A DNA stretch of 64,000 nt from Pseudoneobacillus rhizosphaerae (GCF_917563885.1 NZ_CAKJTG010000015.1:37071-101070), one strand, 5' to 3'. Numbered from the stretch's first letter, positions 36,249 through 45,772 are shown. Notes: generated by a model not told the origin, from the letters alone. A program made the numbers and translations.

Positions 36249-37349
36249 TTATACATTAAAACGGAAATGAATTATATCTCCGTCCTTCACTTCGTATTCT
36301 TTACCTTCTAAACGAACTTTTCCAGCTTCTTTAGCAGCAGTCATACTCCCATTTGCTAATAAATCATCATACGCAACCGTTTCTGCACGGATAAAGCCTC
36401 TTTCAAAGTCAGAGTGAATAACACCTGCACATTGAGGTGCCTTCATTCCTTTACGGAACGTCCAAGCACGAACCTCCTGAACACCAGCTGTAAAGTAAGT
36501 TGCTAGGCCTAATAGGTGATATGCAGCACGAATTAATTGATCAAGACCAGACTCTTCAATTCCCAATTCTTGTAGGAACATCGTCTTTTCTTCGCCTTCT
36601 AGCTCAGCAATTTCTTCTTCAATTTTTGCACAAATAACAATGACTTCAGCATTTTCTTTTGCTGCGAAATCACGAACCTTTTGAACGTATTCGTTGTCCG
36701 AAGGGTTAGCAATATCCTCTTCACTAACGTTTGCCACATAAAGAACTGGCTTAATCGTTAAAAGGTGAAGACCTTTAGCAATTTTTAATTGTTCATCTGT
36801 GAATTCCACTGAACGTGCTGGCTTTTCTGCTTCAAAAGCCTCTCTTAATAGGTTTAATACTTCTATTTCAACCACTGCATCTTTATCTTTTTGACGGGCT
36901 AATTTTTCGACACGACCGATTCTTTTTTCTACAGATTCCATATCAGCTAAAATTAACTCAAGATTGATTACTTCAATATCATCAATTGGATTTACTTTAC
37001 CTGACACATGTGTAATATTTTCATCTTCAAAACAGCGAACTACTTGGCAAATAGCATCTACTTGGCGAATATTTGCTAGAAACTTATTCCCTAGACCTTC
37101 ACCCTTACTAGCACCTTTAACAATCCCTGCAATATCAGTGAATTCAAATGCTGTTGGAACTGTTTTTTTCGGTTGAACTAGTTCTGTTAATTTATTTAAA
37201 CGGTAATCTGGAACTTCTACAATCCCTACATTTGGATCAATTGTACAGAAAGGATAGTTTGCAGATTCAGCTCCCGCTTGTGTAATTGCATTAAATAATG
37301 TTGATTTACCAACGTTAGGCAAACCAACTATACCAGCTGTTAAAGCCAT
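36249..37349 (-). CDS. ychF: Redox-regulated ATPase YchF (EngD)
   Basis: 366 residues from ATG 37349 (MALTAGIVGLPNVGKSTLFNA). It is an Obg-type P-loop protein with G1 GLPNVGKST and G3 DIAGIVKGASKGEGLGNKF, a coiled-coil insert, and a C-terminal TGS domain (about 280-366). YchF prefers ATP over GTP and binds ribosomes. GGAG sits 7 bases upstream; the ATG at 37364 overlaps that site and is rejected. It is yyaF of B. subtilis, in its usual place. Confidence 0.95.
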   Translation of the reverse strand: MALTAGIVGLPNVGKSTLFNAITQAGAESANYPFCTIDPNVGIVEVPDYRLNKLTELVQPKKTVPTAFEFTDIAGIVKGASKGEGLGNKFLANIRQVDAICQVVRCFEDENITHVSGKVNPIDDIEVINLELILADMESVEKRIGRVEKLARQKDKDAVVEIEVLNLLREAFEAEKPARSVEFTDEQLKIAKGLHLLTIKPVLYVANVSEEDIANPSDNEYVQKVRDFAAKENAEVIVICAKIEEEIAELEGEEKTMFLQELGIEESGLDQLIRAAYHLLGLATYFTAGVQEVRAWTFRKGMKAPQCAGVIHSDFERGFIRAETVAYDDLLANGSMTAAKEAGKVRLEGKEYEVKDGDIIHFRFNV

Positions 37350-37379
37350 TGGGCCACTCCTCATTTCGTAAAATAATTA

Positions 37380-37505
37380 TATGTCTAGCTGCAGCGCCTA
37401 GCCCCTCGAGGTCATAAGCCACTCCATGAATGAAGGCAAAGAACGCCTTCTTTCATGGAGCGTCTTATGCTTGTCGGGGCTGATCAAGGCGCTTCCGCTT
37501 TTTGT
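37380..37505. repeat. Type A extragenic hairpin element, copy 1
   Basis: Begins TGTCTAGCTGCAGCGCC and ends GGCGCTTCCGCTTTT. The arms pair end to end: GCGCC/GGCGC, TAGCCCC/GGGGCT, CATAAG/CTTATG, CTCCATGAATGAAGGC/GCCTTCTTTCATGGAG. Copy 2 is at 53648-53774 with compensating changes. Confidence 0.85.
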
Positions 37506-37576
37506 CTAAACCTCTCACAATTATAGTGATATGACCCCAAAAAGACAAGTCTTAATAGAAGGGAGAGGGAGTAGGA

Positions 37577-37606
37577 CAAAAAAAGCTGCCCAAATGAGCA
37601 GCTTTT
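37577..37606 (-). terminator. Terminator of yyaE
   Basis: AAAAGCTGC (37581-37589) pairs with GCAGCTTTT (37598-37606); T7 follows on the minus strand. Confidence 0.9.
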
Positions 37607-37608
37607 AA

Positions 37609-39606
37609 TTATAATGATGTTTTTTCAATATTAACAAGGCAATCATATAAAGTACTACCTAATCCATTATCAGATACTCGATTGGATGTTAGTTGATTGA
37701 CCGAACCACCGAACTGACTCCAAATCCCTTCATCAATATTAATGGTATGGGGGTGAGCTTGCTTCATTATTTGAATAGAACCTGTGACCTTACCTCTGTC
37801 ATTCCAAACCTTTACTTCATCCCCATCTTTTAATCCTTTAAGTTCAGCAATATCAATTGATATCTCTACCTTTACTTTTGGTAAAGGATTAAATAGCTGA
37901 TAATGCTGTGAGTGATTAGAACGTAGTGGGTGAATGGTCAAAAGTGTAAATGGATAATTTTCAGCTAACTCCTGGTTCTTCCATTTCGTTTCATTCGGTA
38001 GAGTTAAGCCTAATTCTCCTCTGGCTGAAGTGAATTCATATTTACCGCTTGGCGTTTTAAATTGGTGGTTTTCCCAGGGAATTTTCTCAACAGGTAGTTC
38101 CAAAAATCCCTCTTGTTTTAATTTTTCCAGAGTGAAGCCGTGCACCTTCAATGACTGTATTCCTAAATCAATCCATTGCTCTGATGTAAAATCAAATTCA
38201 TGACCAAAGCCTAATCGCTTTGCTAGCTCAGTCCATATCCATAAATCAGACTTTGCTTCACCTGGGGCATCCACAAGCTTTGGTCCATAATTTACATATT
38301 GATGGTACATGGAAGAGTAATAGATATCTTCTTCTTCAAATACAGTTGTTACAGGTAATAAATAATCAGCCAACTGAGCCGTATCAGTCATAAACTGATC
38401 CATCACGACTAAAGTATCTAGAGCTTCAAATGCCTTTTTAACCAGAGATGTATCAGGGACTTGTGTTAATGGATTTCCACACGTTACAAAAGCCATTTTT
38501 ACAGGTGGATCCGTTGCTTCAAGTATTCCTTCTGCTTGTTTCATCATGGTAAAGGATCGAGATTGCTGTTTTCGGTCACCAAGTGTAAAAGCATTAGAAT
38601 GGAATTTTTGGCCCACCTGAAGGTTTCCATAATTAGCGCCACCTCCAGCAATTCCAACATTTCCACTTATTGCAACTAATGCATCGATCAAACGTATAGT
38701 ATTTCCACCATTTTCATACCGTTGCATCCCTAAACCCAGGTAGGTTGAGGTTGGACGATCACAATAAATCTTAGCAAGCAATTGAATATTTTCTAGGGAA
38801 ACTTCCGCTTTCTCAATTATCTCTTCGAAAGTAATACTTGCTAGAAGGTTTTCAAGATCTTTAAATCCAACGGAATGGTTTTCAATAAAGTCACGATCCT
38901 CCCCATTGACACGAAGGATTTCCTTCATGATTCCAGCTGCTAAAATCCCATCCATTCCAGGTTTAACAGAAAGATATTGATCAGCGAGTTTGGCTGTAGC
39001 GTTATAAATAGGATCAATTACAATAATTTCTGCACCATTTTTCTTTGCTTGCTGAAGCCTTTGGTAAAAATGCATATTGGTCCGTGCGACATTTCGTCCC
39101 CAAATAATAATATGCTTACTATTAAAAACATCCTCAGGGTCATGGCTATAGGCATCTCCAAAGTCCCACTTTTGAGCCTCAATGCCAGCACCCCAACAAA
39201 GAGAACCTGTTAACTCTGTTACACCGCCGAAAAGATTAAAAAAACGTTGATCAAGATTTTTTAGCAAGCCGCCATTAGCATAATCATGGCTATGAAGAAT
39301 CGAAGTCGATCCATAATTTTCTTTATAGTGGCTCATTTTAGCGGCAATTTCATCTAGAGCCAATTCCCAAGTAGTTTGTTCAAATACGCCATTAATCTTT
39401 TTTAATGGATATAAGAGGCGTTGTGAAGAATTGGTCCTCGTCTCAAGCATACGTCCACGACCACAGATTTTCCCCTTTGTAACTGGATGATGAACAGACC
39501 CATCCACTTTAACAACCTTGCCATCTTCCACAGTGACTTCAAAACCGCAATTATCCCAACAGTTTAAAGAACAAGAAGATTGATAAACCTTTGCCAATTC
39601 CTTCAC
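37609..39606 (-). CDS. yyaE: Molybdopterin-dependent oxidoreductase YyaE
   Basis: 665 residues of the DMSO-reductase superfamily. An N-terminal 4Fe-4S cluster is held by Cys12, Cys16, Cys20 and Cys48; then come the molybdopterin domains (HIIIWGRNVARTN; FVTCGNPLTQVPD; DQFMTDTAQLADYLLPVTT) and a C-terminal molydopterin dinucleotide-binding domain (about 555-660). No Tat signal is seen, so it should be cytoplasmic. The substrate is unknown. It lies between ychF and yyzM, the place of yyaE in B. subtilis. Confidence 0.9.
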   Translation of the reverse strand: MKELAKVYQSSCSLNCWDNCGFEVTVEDGKVVKVDGSVHHPVTKGKICGRGRMLETRTNSSQRLLYPLKKINGVFEQTTWELALDEIAAKMSHYKENYGSTSILHSHDYANGGLLKNLDQRFFNLFGGVTELTGSLCWGAGIEAQKWDFGDAYSHDPEDVFNSKHIIIWGRNVARTNMHFYQRLQQAKKNGAEIIVIDPIYNATAKLADQYLSVKPGMDGILAAGIMKEILRVNGEDRDFIENHSVGFKDLENLLASITFEEIIEKAEVSLENIQLLAKIYCDRPTSTYLGLGMQRYENGGNTIRLIDALVAISGNVGIAGGGANYGNLQVGQKFHSNAFTLGDRKQQSRSFTMMKQAEGILEATDPPVKMAFVTCGNPLTQVPDTSLVKKAFEALDTLVVMDQFMTDTAQLADYLLPVTTVFEEEDIYYSSMYHQYVNYGPKLVDAPGEAKSDLWIWTELAKRLGFGHEFDFTSEQWIDLGIQSLKVHGFTLEKLKQEGFLELPVEKIPWENHQFKTPSGKYEFTSARGELGLTLPNETKWKNQELAENYPFTLLTIHPLRSNHSQHYQLFNPLPKVKVEISIDIAELKGLKDGDEVKVWNDRGKVTGSIQIMKQAHPHTINIDEGIWSQFGGSVNQLTSNRVSDNGLGSTLYDCLVNIEKTSL

Positions 39607-39671
39607 ACCTCTCCTTCGTAACTCGTTTTCTATTAGATTAATACATTTACGATAAAAAAAGAAGCATGAAG

Positions 39672-39869
39672 TTAGCCTTCATGCTTCACCAATATTTTCT
39701 TGAGCTTTCGTGTAAATTCCCTTCGTGGGATTAATACACTATGACCACAGCCTTCACACTTAATCCGTATATCCATTCCCAACCTAATAATTTTCCAGCG
39801 GTTAGCCCCACATGGATGGGATTTTTTCATTTCAACGACATCATTTAAACCAAATTCTTTTTGTTCCAT
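39672..39869 (-). CDS. yyzM: DUF951 protein YyzM
   Basis: 65 residues, MEQKEFGLNDVVEMKKSHPCGANRWKIIRLGMDIRIKCEGCGHSVLIPRREFTRKLKKI with the conserved HPCG and CxxC (CEGCG) that probably bind zinc. GGAGGG before ATG 39869 sets the start; the longer frame from 39980 begins inside the type B repeat. A short nucleic-acid-binding-like protein of unknown function, common in Bacilli at this place. Confidence 0.88.
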   Translation of the reverse strand: MEQKEFGLNDVVEMKKSHPCGANRWKIIRLGMDIRIKCEGCGHSVLIPRREFTRKLKKILVKHEG

Positions 39870-39942
39870 GCCTATTTCCCTCCTTTTCCTGAGATCATTA
39901 TTAAAAAGATAAAAATGTATAAATTTTTTAGACTTTAAAAAC

Positions 39943-40098
39943 TGTCCAGCGCAAGCGGCCCAGCGTCTAGTGGACTTCACTCTCCCTCCCTACGATAAGT
40001 CAACATCGAATCGCAAAAAACGCGATTCGTGTTTCCTTTATCTCAGTCAAGAGAGCTCCAGTCCATACGCCGCTAAACGGGCGCTTCCGCTTTTCTTA
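39943..40098 (-). repeat. Type B extragenic hairpin element, copy 1
   Basis: Read on the minus strand it starts with the mscS stop codon itself (TAAGAAAAGCGG) and ends GCTGGACA. It contains a perfect hairpin CGAATCGC/GCGATTCG (40007-40029). Copy 2, in the opposite orientation, is at 60777-60932 and is nearly identical over about 155 bases. Confidence 0.88.
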
Positions 40099-40929
40099 TT
40101 GAAATTGTGCTTCCAATCCATGTTGGTCTAACCAGAGCTTTAGATCTCTTCTGATCATTCTACCAACCGTAGTTTGTCGTAAAGGTTTTGTTTCTACAGC
40201 TATTCTTAAGATAATCTCGGAAGGACCAAAGTTTTGAACACCTAAAACTTCAGGCACTTTTACAAGATCATCATACTTTTCAGGTAATGTAACTAATAAT
40301 TCCTGAATGAGTTGTTCTGCTCTTATAATGTCTGTTCCATACGCTAAGCTAATATCAATGGATGCTTTGCTATTATGTATTGAAAAATTCGTGACTTGTA
40401 TGATACTTCCATTTGGTAGGATATGAAGTTCGCCAGATCCACTTTTCAATTTTGTCGTTCGAAGGCCAATTTCTTGTACAACACCTTCAAGTGTACCAAT
40501 CCGTACTTGGTCACCTACAGAAAATTGATCTTCAAAAATAATAAAAAATCCAGTAATAATATCCTTCACTAAATTTTGAGCCCCAAAACCAACTGCTAAG
40601 CCTACAATGCCAGCACCAGCCAACAACGCTTTAACATCAATAGTTAATGTGGAAAGAATCATCAAAAACGCCATAAACGAAATGACATACGTAAGGATAT
40701 TTTCCAATAGCTTCATCAATGTGGTTTCTCGGCGTTCGGAGGTTCTAATGGGTGACTTTAGACGCACTTTGAAAATATTGTTAATTGCTACCTTGCCAAT
40801 TCGAATAATGATATTTGATAAAATAAGTATAGCAATAATTTTCATTGCCATTTCACCAAGAGAAAGCCAATTTTCCTCATTTAATAATTCTAACTTCATT
40901 TTACTATAAAGCCTCGATATATAATCCAC
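40096..40929 (-). CDS. Small-conductance mechanosensitive channel, MscS family
   Basis: 277 residues: TM helices at about 25-45 and 70-92, the pore helix with LLAGAGIVGLAVGFGAQNLVKDI, then the MscS beta domain (FSVGDQVRIGTLEGVVQEIGLRTT) and a C-terminal alpha/beta domain. It releases solutes at hypo-osmotic shock. GTG 40929 lies close to AGGTGAT; ATG 40899 is an alternative. Divergent from yyaC. The type B repeat begins at its stop codon. Confidence 0.9.
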   Translation of the reverse strand: MDYISRLYSKMKLELLNEENWLSLGEMAMKIIAILILSNIIIRIGKVAINNIFKVRLKSPIRTSERRETTLMKLLENILTYVISFMAFLMILSTLTIDVKALLAGAGIVGLAVGFGAQNLVKDIITGFFIIFEDQFSVGDQVRIGTLEGVVQEIGLRTTKLKSGSGELHILPNGSIIQVTNFSIHNSKASIDISLAYGTDIIRAEQLIQELLVTLPEKYDDLVKVPEVLGVQNFGPSEIILRIAVETKPLRQTTVGRMIRRDLKLWLDQHGLEAQFQ

Positions 40930-41071
40930 TTCATCACCTGCTATTTCTTATCTACTACCATCATAACCATATTTAAATATGCCACAACCAATCCATGTTA
41001 TTTTAACAATATTTTTGCCAACTTTGTAGTTCCATCGATAATAAAAGTGAATCTGAATGTATAGATTTCCG

Positions 41072-41096
41072 GAATAGTCCGTATACTGTAACATTA
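41072..41096 (+). promoter_or_regulatory. Possible forespore (sigma-F/G) promoter of yyaC
   Basis: GAATA (41072-41076), 15 bases, then CATTA (41092-41096), similar to the sigma-G pattern. B. subtilis yyaC is forespore-expressed. It lies 50 bases before the gene. Weak match in the -10. Confidence 0.4.
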
Positions 41097-41145
41097 AGCT
41101 TTTTCATGAAAATGCCGTGGGAGCTAATTTACAAGGAGTGGACCT

Positions 41146-41763
41146 ATGAATCTCAAATCTGGATTTTTTGATAGACGAGGTGGAATAAAGGTTTTTCATG
41201 ATGATGGGGAAGCTGTCACTTTATTATCTAATCAAATTTTAGAAATGATTCCACCCCATACCATTCGACCAATCGTTTTTGTTTGTATAGGTACAGACCG
41301 TTCGACTGGTGATTCACTTGGCCCATTAGTTGGATCCCTTTTAGAAGAAAAAGGTCCACATCCATTTTACATTTATGGAACGTTAGACGATCCTATTCAT
41401 GCCGTTAATCTTGAAGATAGATTAAAAGAAATCAAGCAAAAGCATTTTTATCCCTTCATCATCGGCATTGATGCTTGCCTCGGAAAACTGAAAAGTGTTG
41501 GAGCCATTCAAGTTGCAAATGGCCCAGTTAAGCCAGGTGCAGGTGTTAATAAAGAGCTCCCCCCAGTAGGAGACATTCACCTTACAGGAATTGTAAATGT
41601 GAGTGGTTTTATGGAATTTTTTGTTTTACAAAATACACGTCTAAATCTCGTTTTAAAAATGGCTAAAACCATTTCAAATGGGATTTATCAAGCAAGTATA
41701 AAATATCGAATTAAAAAAGCAGAGTGGAGTCCACTTCAATTAAATAATGAAGAAACGGTATAG
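41146..41763 (+). CDS. yyaC: Spore protease YyaC
   Basis: 205 residues of the DUF1256 family, related in fold to the GPR spore protease: FVCIGTDRSTGDSLGPLVGSLL, IIGIDACLGKLKSVGAIQVANGPVKPGAGVNKELPPVGDIHLTGIVN. Known from sporulating Firmicutes and expressed in the forespore. AAGGAGTGG lies before ATG 41146. Divergent from mscS. The proteolytic role is by analogy. Confidence 0.88.
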   Translation: MNLKSGFFDRRGGIKVFHDDGEAVTLLSNQILEMIPPHTIRPIVFVCIGTDRSTGDSLGPLVGSLLEEKGPHPFYIYGTLDDPIHAVNLEDRLKEIKQKHFYPFIIGIDACLGKLKSVGAIQVANGPVKPGAGVNKELPPVGDIHLTGIVNVSGFMEFFVLQNTRLNLVLKMAKTISNGIYQASIKYRIKKAEWSPLQLNNEETV

Positions 41764-41766
41764 CTT

Positions 41767-41796
41767 AAAGATGGATGATACTAATCCATCTTTTTT
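41767..41796 (+). terminator. Terminator of yyaC
   Basis: AAAGATGGAT (41767-41776) pairs with ATCCATCTTT (41784-41793), then TTTTATTT. Confidence 0.9.
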
Positions 41797-41884
41797 ATTT
41801 TTCACTTTTTTTTTTCTCTACCTGCAATAATTTATCCTCTATTTGCTCAGCATAAGTAATATGAAATCTGAGGGAGGAACGAAT

Positions 41885-43066
41885 TTGAAGTTTATTCTAT
41901 TTTTAGCTGCATTAATCATTATATTTCTACTTGCCTATATTGTTTCTAACAATAAAAGGGAGATTAAGCTTAAGCCGATTATTATCATGCTCGTTTTACA
42001 GCTACTCCTATCTTTTTTACTGCTAAATACCGAATTTGGCCTTGTCATTATTAGAGGAATCTCGACTCTTTTTGATCATCTCTTATCCTACGCTGCAGAA
42101 GGAATAAACTTTGTATTCGGTGGGATTGCAAACGAGGGAGCAGGTCCATTCTTCTTAAATGTCTTATTACCGATTGTATTTATTTCGGTATTAATTGGGA
42201 TTGCTCAATACATAAAGGTACTTCCCATCATCATCCGATATTTAGGATTAGTATTAAGCAAAATCAATGGCCTTGGAAAATTAGAATCATACAATGCTGT
42301 CGCTTCTGCTGTTTTTGGACAATCTGAGGTTTTTATTTCAGTAAAAAAGCAGCTACCATATATTCCTGAACATCGCCTCTACACATTGTGTACCTCAGCG
42401 ATGTCAACCGTATCAGCATCCATATTAGGTGCCTATATGACGATGATCGAACCCAAGTATGTCATTACGGCACTTGTCCTGAATTTATTCGGTGGATTTA
42501 TCATTGCGAATATCATTAATCCGTATACGGTATCCCCAGAGGAAGATATCATTGAAGTTCAAGAAGGGGGTAAACAAACCTTTTTTGAAATGCTAGGAGA
42601 GTATATTCTAGATGGTTTTAAAGTAGCTATCATAGTTGCAGCGATGCTTATTGGGTTTGTTGCCCTAATTGGAATGATTAACCAAGTGTTTGCTTCTATT
42701 TTCGGCATCAGTTTTCAGGTTGCACTTGGTTATGTTTTCGCCCCACTTGCCTTTGTTATTGGCGTTCCCGCATCAGAGGTCGTTAAAGCGGGAACCATCA
42801 TGGCAACCAAATTATTATCGAATGAATTTGTCGCTATGATCGATTTAGGTAAAATTTCTACATCGTTATCAAACCGAACCGTTGGTATCATTTCAGTCTT
42901 TCTTGTTTCCTTCGCCAATTTTTCATCCATTGGCATTATCGCAGGGGCAGTAAAGGGACTAAATGAAAAACAAGGGAATGTAGTAGCAAGATTTGGAATT
43001 AAATTACTTTATGGAGCTACACTTGTTAGCTTATTAACAGCTGCCGTAACTGGAATTATGTTATAG
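41885..43066 (+). CDS. Concentrative nucleoside transporter (NupC family)
   Basis: 393 residues starting [20 protein letters not shown] at TTG 41885; GGGAGG lies 7 bases upstream, while the ATG at 41843 lacks a ribosome site. It has the CNT layout: an N-terminal helix trio, then a core with the gate domain, [29 protein letters not shown] and the second repeat with [19 protein letters not shown]. It is likely a proton- or sodium-coupled importer of nucleosides. Single gene between yyaC and a convergent DUF554 gene. Confidence 0.9.
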   Translation: MKFILFLAALIIIFLLAYIVSNNKREIKLKPIIIMLVLQLLLSFLLLNTEFGLVIIRGISTLFDHLLSYAAEGINFVFGGIANEGAGPFFLNVLLPIVFISVLIGIAQYIKVLPIIIRYLGLVLSKINGLGKLESYNAVASAVFGQSEVFISVKKQLPYIPEHRLYTLCTSAMSTVSASILGAYMTMIEPKYVITALVLNLFGGFIIANIINPYTVSPEEDIIEVQEGGKQTFFEMLGEYILDGFKVAIIVAAMLIGFVALIGMINQVFASIFGISFQVALGYVFAPLAFVIGVPASEVVKAGTIMATKLLSNEFVAMIDLGKISTSLSNRTVGIISVFLVSFANFSSIGIIAGAVKGLNEKQGNVVARFGIKLLYGATLVSLLTAAVTGIML

Positions 43067-43073
43067 AAGGAAT

Positions 43074-43121
43074 AAAAAAATCCGCTTATAAATCTAATCG
43101 ATTTACCAGGCGGATTTTTTC
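43074..43121. terminator. Bidirectional terminator between convergent genes
   Basis: AAAAAATCCGC (43075-43085) pairs with GCGGATTTTTT (43110-43120), with an inner TAAATC/GATTTA stem. It serves both the transporter and the DUF554 gene. Confidence 0.92.
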
Positions 43122-43133
43122 ATTCAATCGCGT

Positions 43134-43841
43134 TTATTTTGCAAAAAAATACATCAGAGTCACAATCACACCTGTTATGACAATCCCTGGCAAGAGGTTT
43201 GCCACTTTTACTTTCATTAATCCAGTTAAATTTAACCCAATAGCGAAAATCATCACTCCGCCTGTTGCAGTCATTTCCAAAATAAAGCTATCCATTAGTG
43301 CTTGTGGAACAAACCGGTCAATTTGTGTTGCAAATAGAGCAATCGCTCCTTGGTAGAGAACAACCGGAATAGCAGAAAAAAGGACACCGATACCTAATGT
43401 TGTCGTTAATATAATGGAGGTAAAGCCATCAATAATGGCCTTTGTATAAAGAACATCATGATCCCCGCGGATTCCACTATCTAAAGCTCCAATGATGGCC
43501 ATCGCGCCAATCAAAAAGATAAGTGTCGCTGTAACAAATCCTTCTGAAATGCTACCTTTACCACTTTTGCCAATCTTCGACTCTAACCAATCACCGAGTT
43601 TATTCAATTTATCATCTAAGGCAAAATGCTCCCCAATAACAGCTCCAACAACTAAACTGATAATCACAATTAAAAAATTATTACTTTTGAATCCCATTTG
43701 AAGACCTAATACCATGACAGCTAGTCCAATGGCTTGCATAACCGTTGACTTCATACCCTCTGGAATTCGATGAAAAAGCTTTCCGAGCAAGGTTCCAATG
43801 ACAATTAATAAGCCATTAATAAGTGTTCCTAATAAAACCAT
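43134..43841 (-). CDS. DUF554 family membrane protein
   Basis: 235 residues with six to seven hydrophobic segments and the family signature LLGTLINGLLIVIGTLLGKLFHRIPE at the start, then GFVTATLIFLIGAMAIIGALDSGIRGD and ATGGVMIFAIGLNLT. DUF554 proteins are presumed transporters of unknown substrate. It lies next to spo0J, where other Bacillaceae carry yyaD or a DUF554 gene. Confidence 0.85.
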   Translation of the reverse strand: MVLLGTLINGLLIVIGTLLGKLFHRIPEGMKSTVMQAIGLAVMVLGLQMGFKSNNFLIVIISLVVGAVIGEHFALDDKLNKLGDWLESKIGKSGKGSISEGFVTATLIFLIGAMAIIGALDSGIRGDHDVLYTKAIIDGFTSIILTTTLGIGVLFSAIPVVLYQGAIALFATQIDRFVPQALMDSFILEMTATGGVMIFAIGLNLTGLMKVKVANLLPGIVITGVIVTLMYFFAK

Positions 43842-43947
43842 CTTACATCCACCTATCCATTTACTTCGAAAAGCGAAATAAATTCAACTTGAAATATACA
43901 TATCAATAAAGAGAGTGAATAGAAATGAAACTTAGAATAAATGAAAA

Positions 43948-43990
43948 AAGAAAAGGCCGGCACCTTAAGAAATACTCATTCTTAGGGCAA
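43948..43990 (-). terminator. Probable terminator of soj-spo0J
   Basis: On the minus strand CCTAAGAA pairs with TTCTTAAGG with a bulge (43965-43985), followed by GGCCTTTTCTTTTTT. Moderate quality. Confidence 0.5.
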
Positions 43991-43995
43991 GACCT

Positions 43996-44850
43996 TTATA
44001 TTGATTGCTCCTGTTCGAGAAGTTCTAAAATTCGATTTAAATCTTCTTTTGAGAAAAACTCAATTTCTATTTTTCCTTTATTTTTCGTTTGTTTAATATG
44101 AACAGATGTTCCGAAGCGGTCACGCAGAACACTTTCTTGTTCCCTAATAAAGATATCTTTATCTATTTTCGGTTTCTTTGTTTCACGTGGAACATTTTCA
44201 TTCAATTGTTGAATAAATTGCTCAAGTTGGCGGACATTTAAGCCTTCTTTTATCACTTTATCAACTAAAGCCGGTAGCTTATCCTTTTGCTTTAATCCTA
44301 ATAAAGCTCGCCCATGCCCCATTGAAATTTCACTATTTGAAATTAATTCTTGAATTTTTGCTGGTAAAGATAATAAGCGGATATGGTTTGCAATGTGTGG
44401 GCGACTTTTTCCAAGACGCTTTGCTAAAACCTCTTGTGTGACATTTAGCTTATCCAGTAGAGTTTGATAGGCTATCGCTTCTTCAATAGGTGTTAAATCT
44501 TCACGCTGTAAATTTTCTAGAACGGCTAATTCCATCATTTGCTGTTCTGTAAATTCACGTACAACTACTGGAACCTTCTCGAGTTTTGCTTCTTTTGCAG
44601 CTCTAAATCTTCTCTCACCTGCAAGAATCTCAAATCCTTTAATACTCTTGCGAACAATGATTGGTTGTAAAATTCCATGTTCTAAAATGGAGTTTTTCAA
44701 CTCTTCAATGGCTTCAGGTTGGAACACCTTCCTTGGCTGATAGGGATTGGGGCGAAGTTCTTTAACACTAATTTCTTGAATAGATTCATCTTTTGTCACT
44801 TCTACATTAGCAAAAAATGCATTAAGACCTTTACCTAAACCTTTAGCCAT
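43996..44850 (-). CDS. spo0J: Chromosome partitioning protein Spo0J (ParB)
   Basis: 284 residues: an N-terminal CTP-binding ParB domain with GERRFRAAK, a helix-turn-helix at about 130-190 (TQEVLAKRLGKSRPHIANHIRLL) and a C-terminal dimer domain. It loads at parS, slides as a clamp and recruits SMC; with Soj it also controls DnaA. Its start overlaps soj by 8 bases, and the gene carries a parS site. Confidence 0.97.
   Translation of the reverse strand: MAKGLGKGLNAFFANVEVTKDESIQEISVKELRPNPYQPRKVFQPEAIEELKNSILEHGILQPIIVRKSIKGFEILAGERRFRAAKEAKLEKVPVVVREFTEQQMMELAVLENLQREDLTPIEEAIAYQTLLDKLNVTQEVLAKRLGKSRPHIANHIRLLSLPAKIQELISNSEISMGHGRALLGLKQKDKLPALVDKVIKEGLNVRQLEQFIQQLNENVPRETKKPKIDKDIFIREQESVLRDRFGTSVHIKQTKNKGKIEIEFFSKEDLNRILELLEQEQSI
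44179..44194. promoter_or_regulatory. parS site inside spo0J
   Basis: TGTTTCACGTGGAACA, one change from the perfect parS palindrome, located within spo0J as in B. subtilis. Confidence 0.92.
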
Positions 44851-45604
44851 TTGAAACCACTTCCTTTGCCAAATCTAAATACACTTCCGCACCACGTGAC
44901 TTTGGATCGTATATGATTATTGGTTCTCCATGACTTGGAGCTTCACTTAAACGTATATTACGAGGAATAATAGTCTTATACACTTTATCTTGGAAATACT
45001 TTTTCACTTCTTCGATTACTTGTAATCCAAGGTTTGTCCGAGCATCAAGCATCGTCAGTAAAACGCCCTCTATTTTCAAATCCTGATTAAGGTGCTTTTG
45101 AACTAATCTCACGGTATTAAGAAGCTGACTTAATCCTTCTAATGCATAATACTCACACTGAACAGGTATTAATACTGCATCTGAGGCTGTTAATGCATTA
45201 AGTGTTAATAGCCCTAATGATGGAGGGCAATCAATAATAATATAATCAAATTGATCTTTCACTTCTTCTAAAGCACGCTTTAATCGAACTTCCCTCGAAA
45301 TAGTCGGAACAAGCTCAATTTCAGCACCCGCTAATTGAATCGTTGCAGGAATTACATAAAGATTTTCAACTGAAGTCGGTTTAATTACCTCACGAGCTTC
45401 TACGTCATCTACTAATACATCATAGATGCATTGATTCACTTCCGATTTTTCTACCCCAATACCACTTGAGGCATTTCCTTGAGGATCCACATCAACTAGC
45501 AATACCTTTTTTCCAATATAGGCTAAACAGGCTCCTAGGTTAACAGAGGTTGTAGTTTTACCTACCCCACCTTTTTGATTGGCAATCGCAATAATTTTCC
45601 CCAC
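44843..45604 (-). CDS. soj: Chromosome partitioning ATPase Soj (ParA)
   Basis: 253 residues from GTG 45604 (GKIIAIANQKGGVGKTTTSVNLG), the same length as B. subtilis Soj. It has the deviant Walker A KGGVGKTT, a DVDPQGNAS segment and DYIIIDCPPSLG. It controls DnaA activity and origin segregation. AGGTGA lies just before the GTG; the ATG at 45622 overlaps it. Confidence 0.96.
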   Translation of the reverse strand: MGKIIAIANQKGGVGKTTTSVNLGACLAYIGKKVLLVDVDPQGNASSGIGVEKSEVNQCIYDVLVDDVEAREVIKPTSVENLYVIPATIQLAGAEIELVPTISREVRLKRALEEVKDQFDYIIIDCPPSLGLLTLNALTASDAVLIPVQCEYYALEGLSQLLNTVRLVQKHLNQDLKIEGVLLTMLDARTNLGLQVIEEVKKYFQDKVYKTIIPRNIRLSEAPSHGEPIIIYDPKSRGAEVYLDLAKEVVSNG

Positions 45605-45699
45605 GATGTCACCTACCTTCATTGTAAGAACTTAAATCTTTTAAACATAAATACTATTTTATCATGAAACAATCTATTATTTTGTTTTTTTCTCTAAAT

Positions 45700-45772
45700 A
45701 ATCTCATATTCTTACAGATTCTTTTTCCAATTTAAATGTAACAAATTAATCTCATATTCTTATAGATTCTTT
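45700..45772. repeat. 25-bp direct repeat with 48-bp period upstream of soj
   Basis: AATCTCATATTCTTA-C/T-AGATTCTTT occurs at 45700-45724 and 45748-45772 with one mismatch. It lies between the noc terminator and the soj start, so it may be a binding site or a recent small duplication. Confidence 0.7.

Noticed and set aside
39870..39980. N-terminal extension of yyzM beginning MKSTRRWAACAGQ
   Set aside because: It is encoded by the type B repeat; the same peptide appears at 60895 in the other copy, and the proper ribosome site is at ATG 39869.
43925..44100. Plus-strand frame beginning at ATG 43925 that enters the end of spo0J
   Set aside because: It is antisense to spo0J coding sequence and lacks a terminator or homologue.
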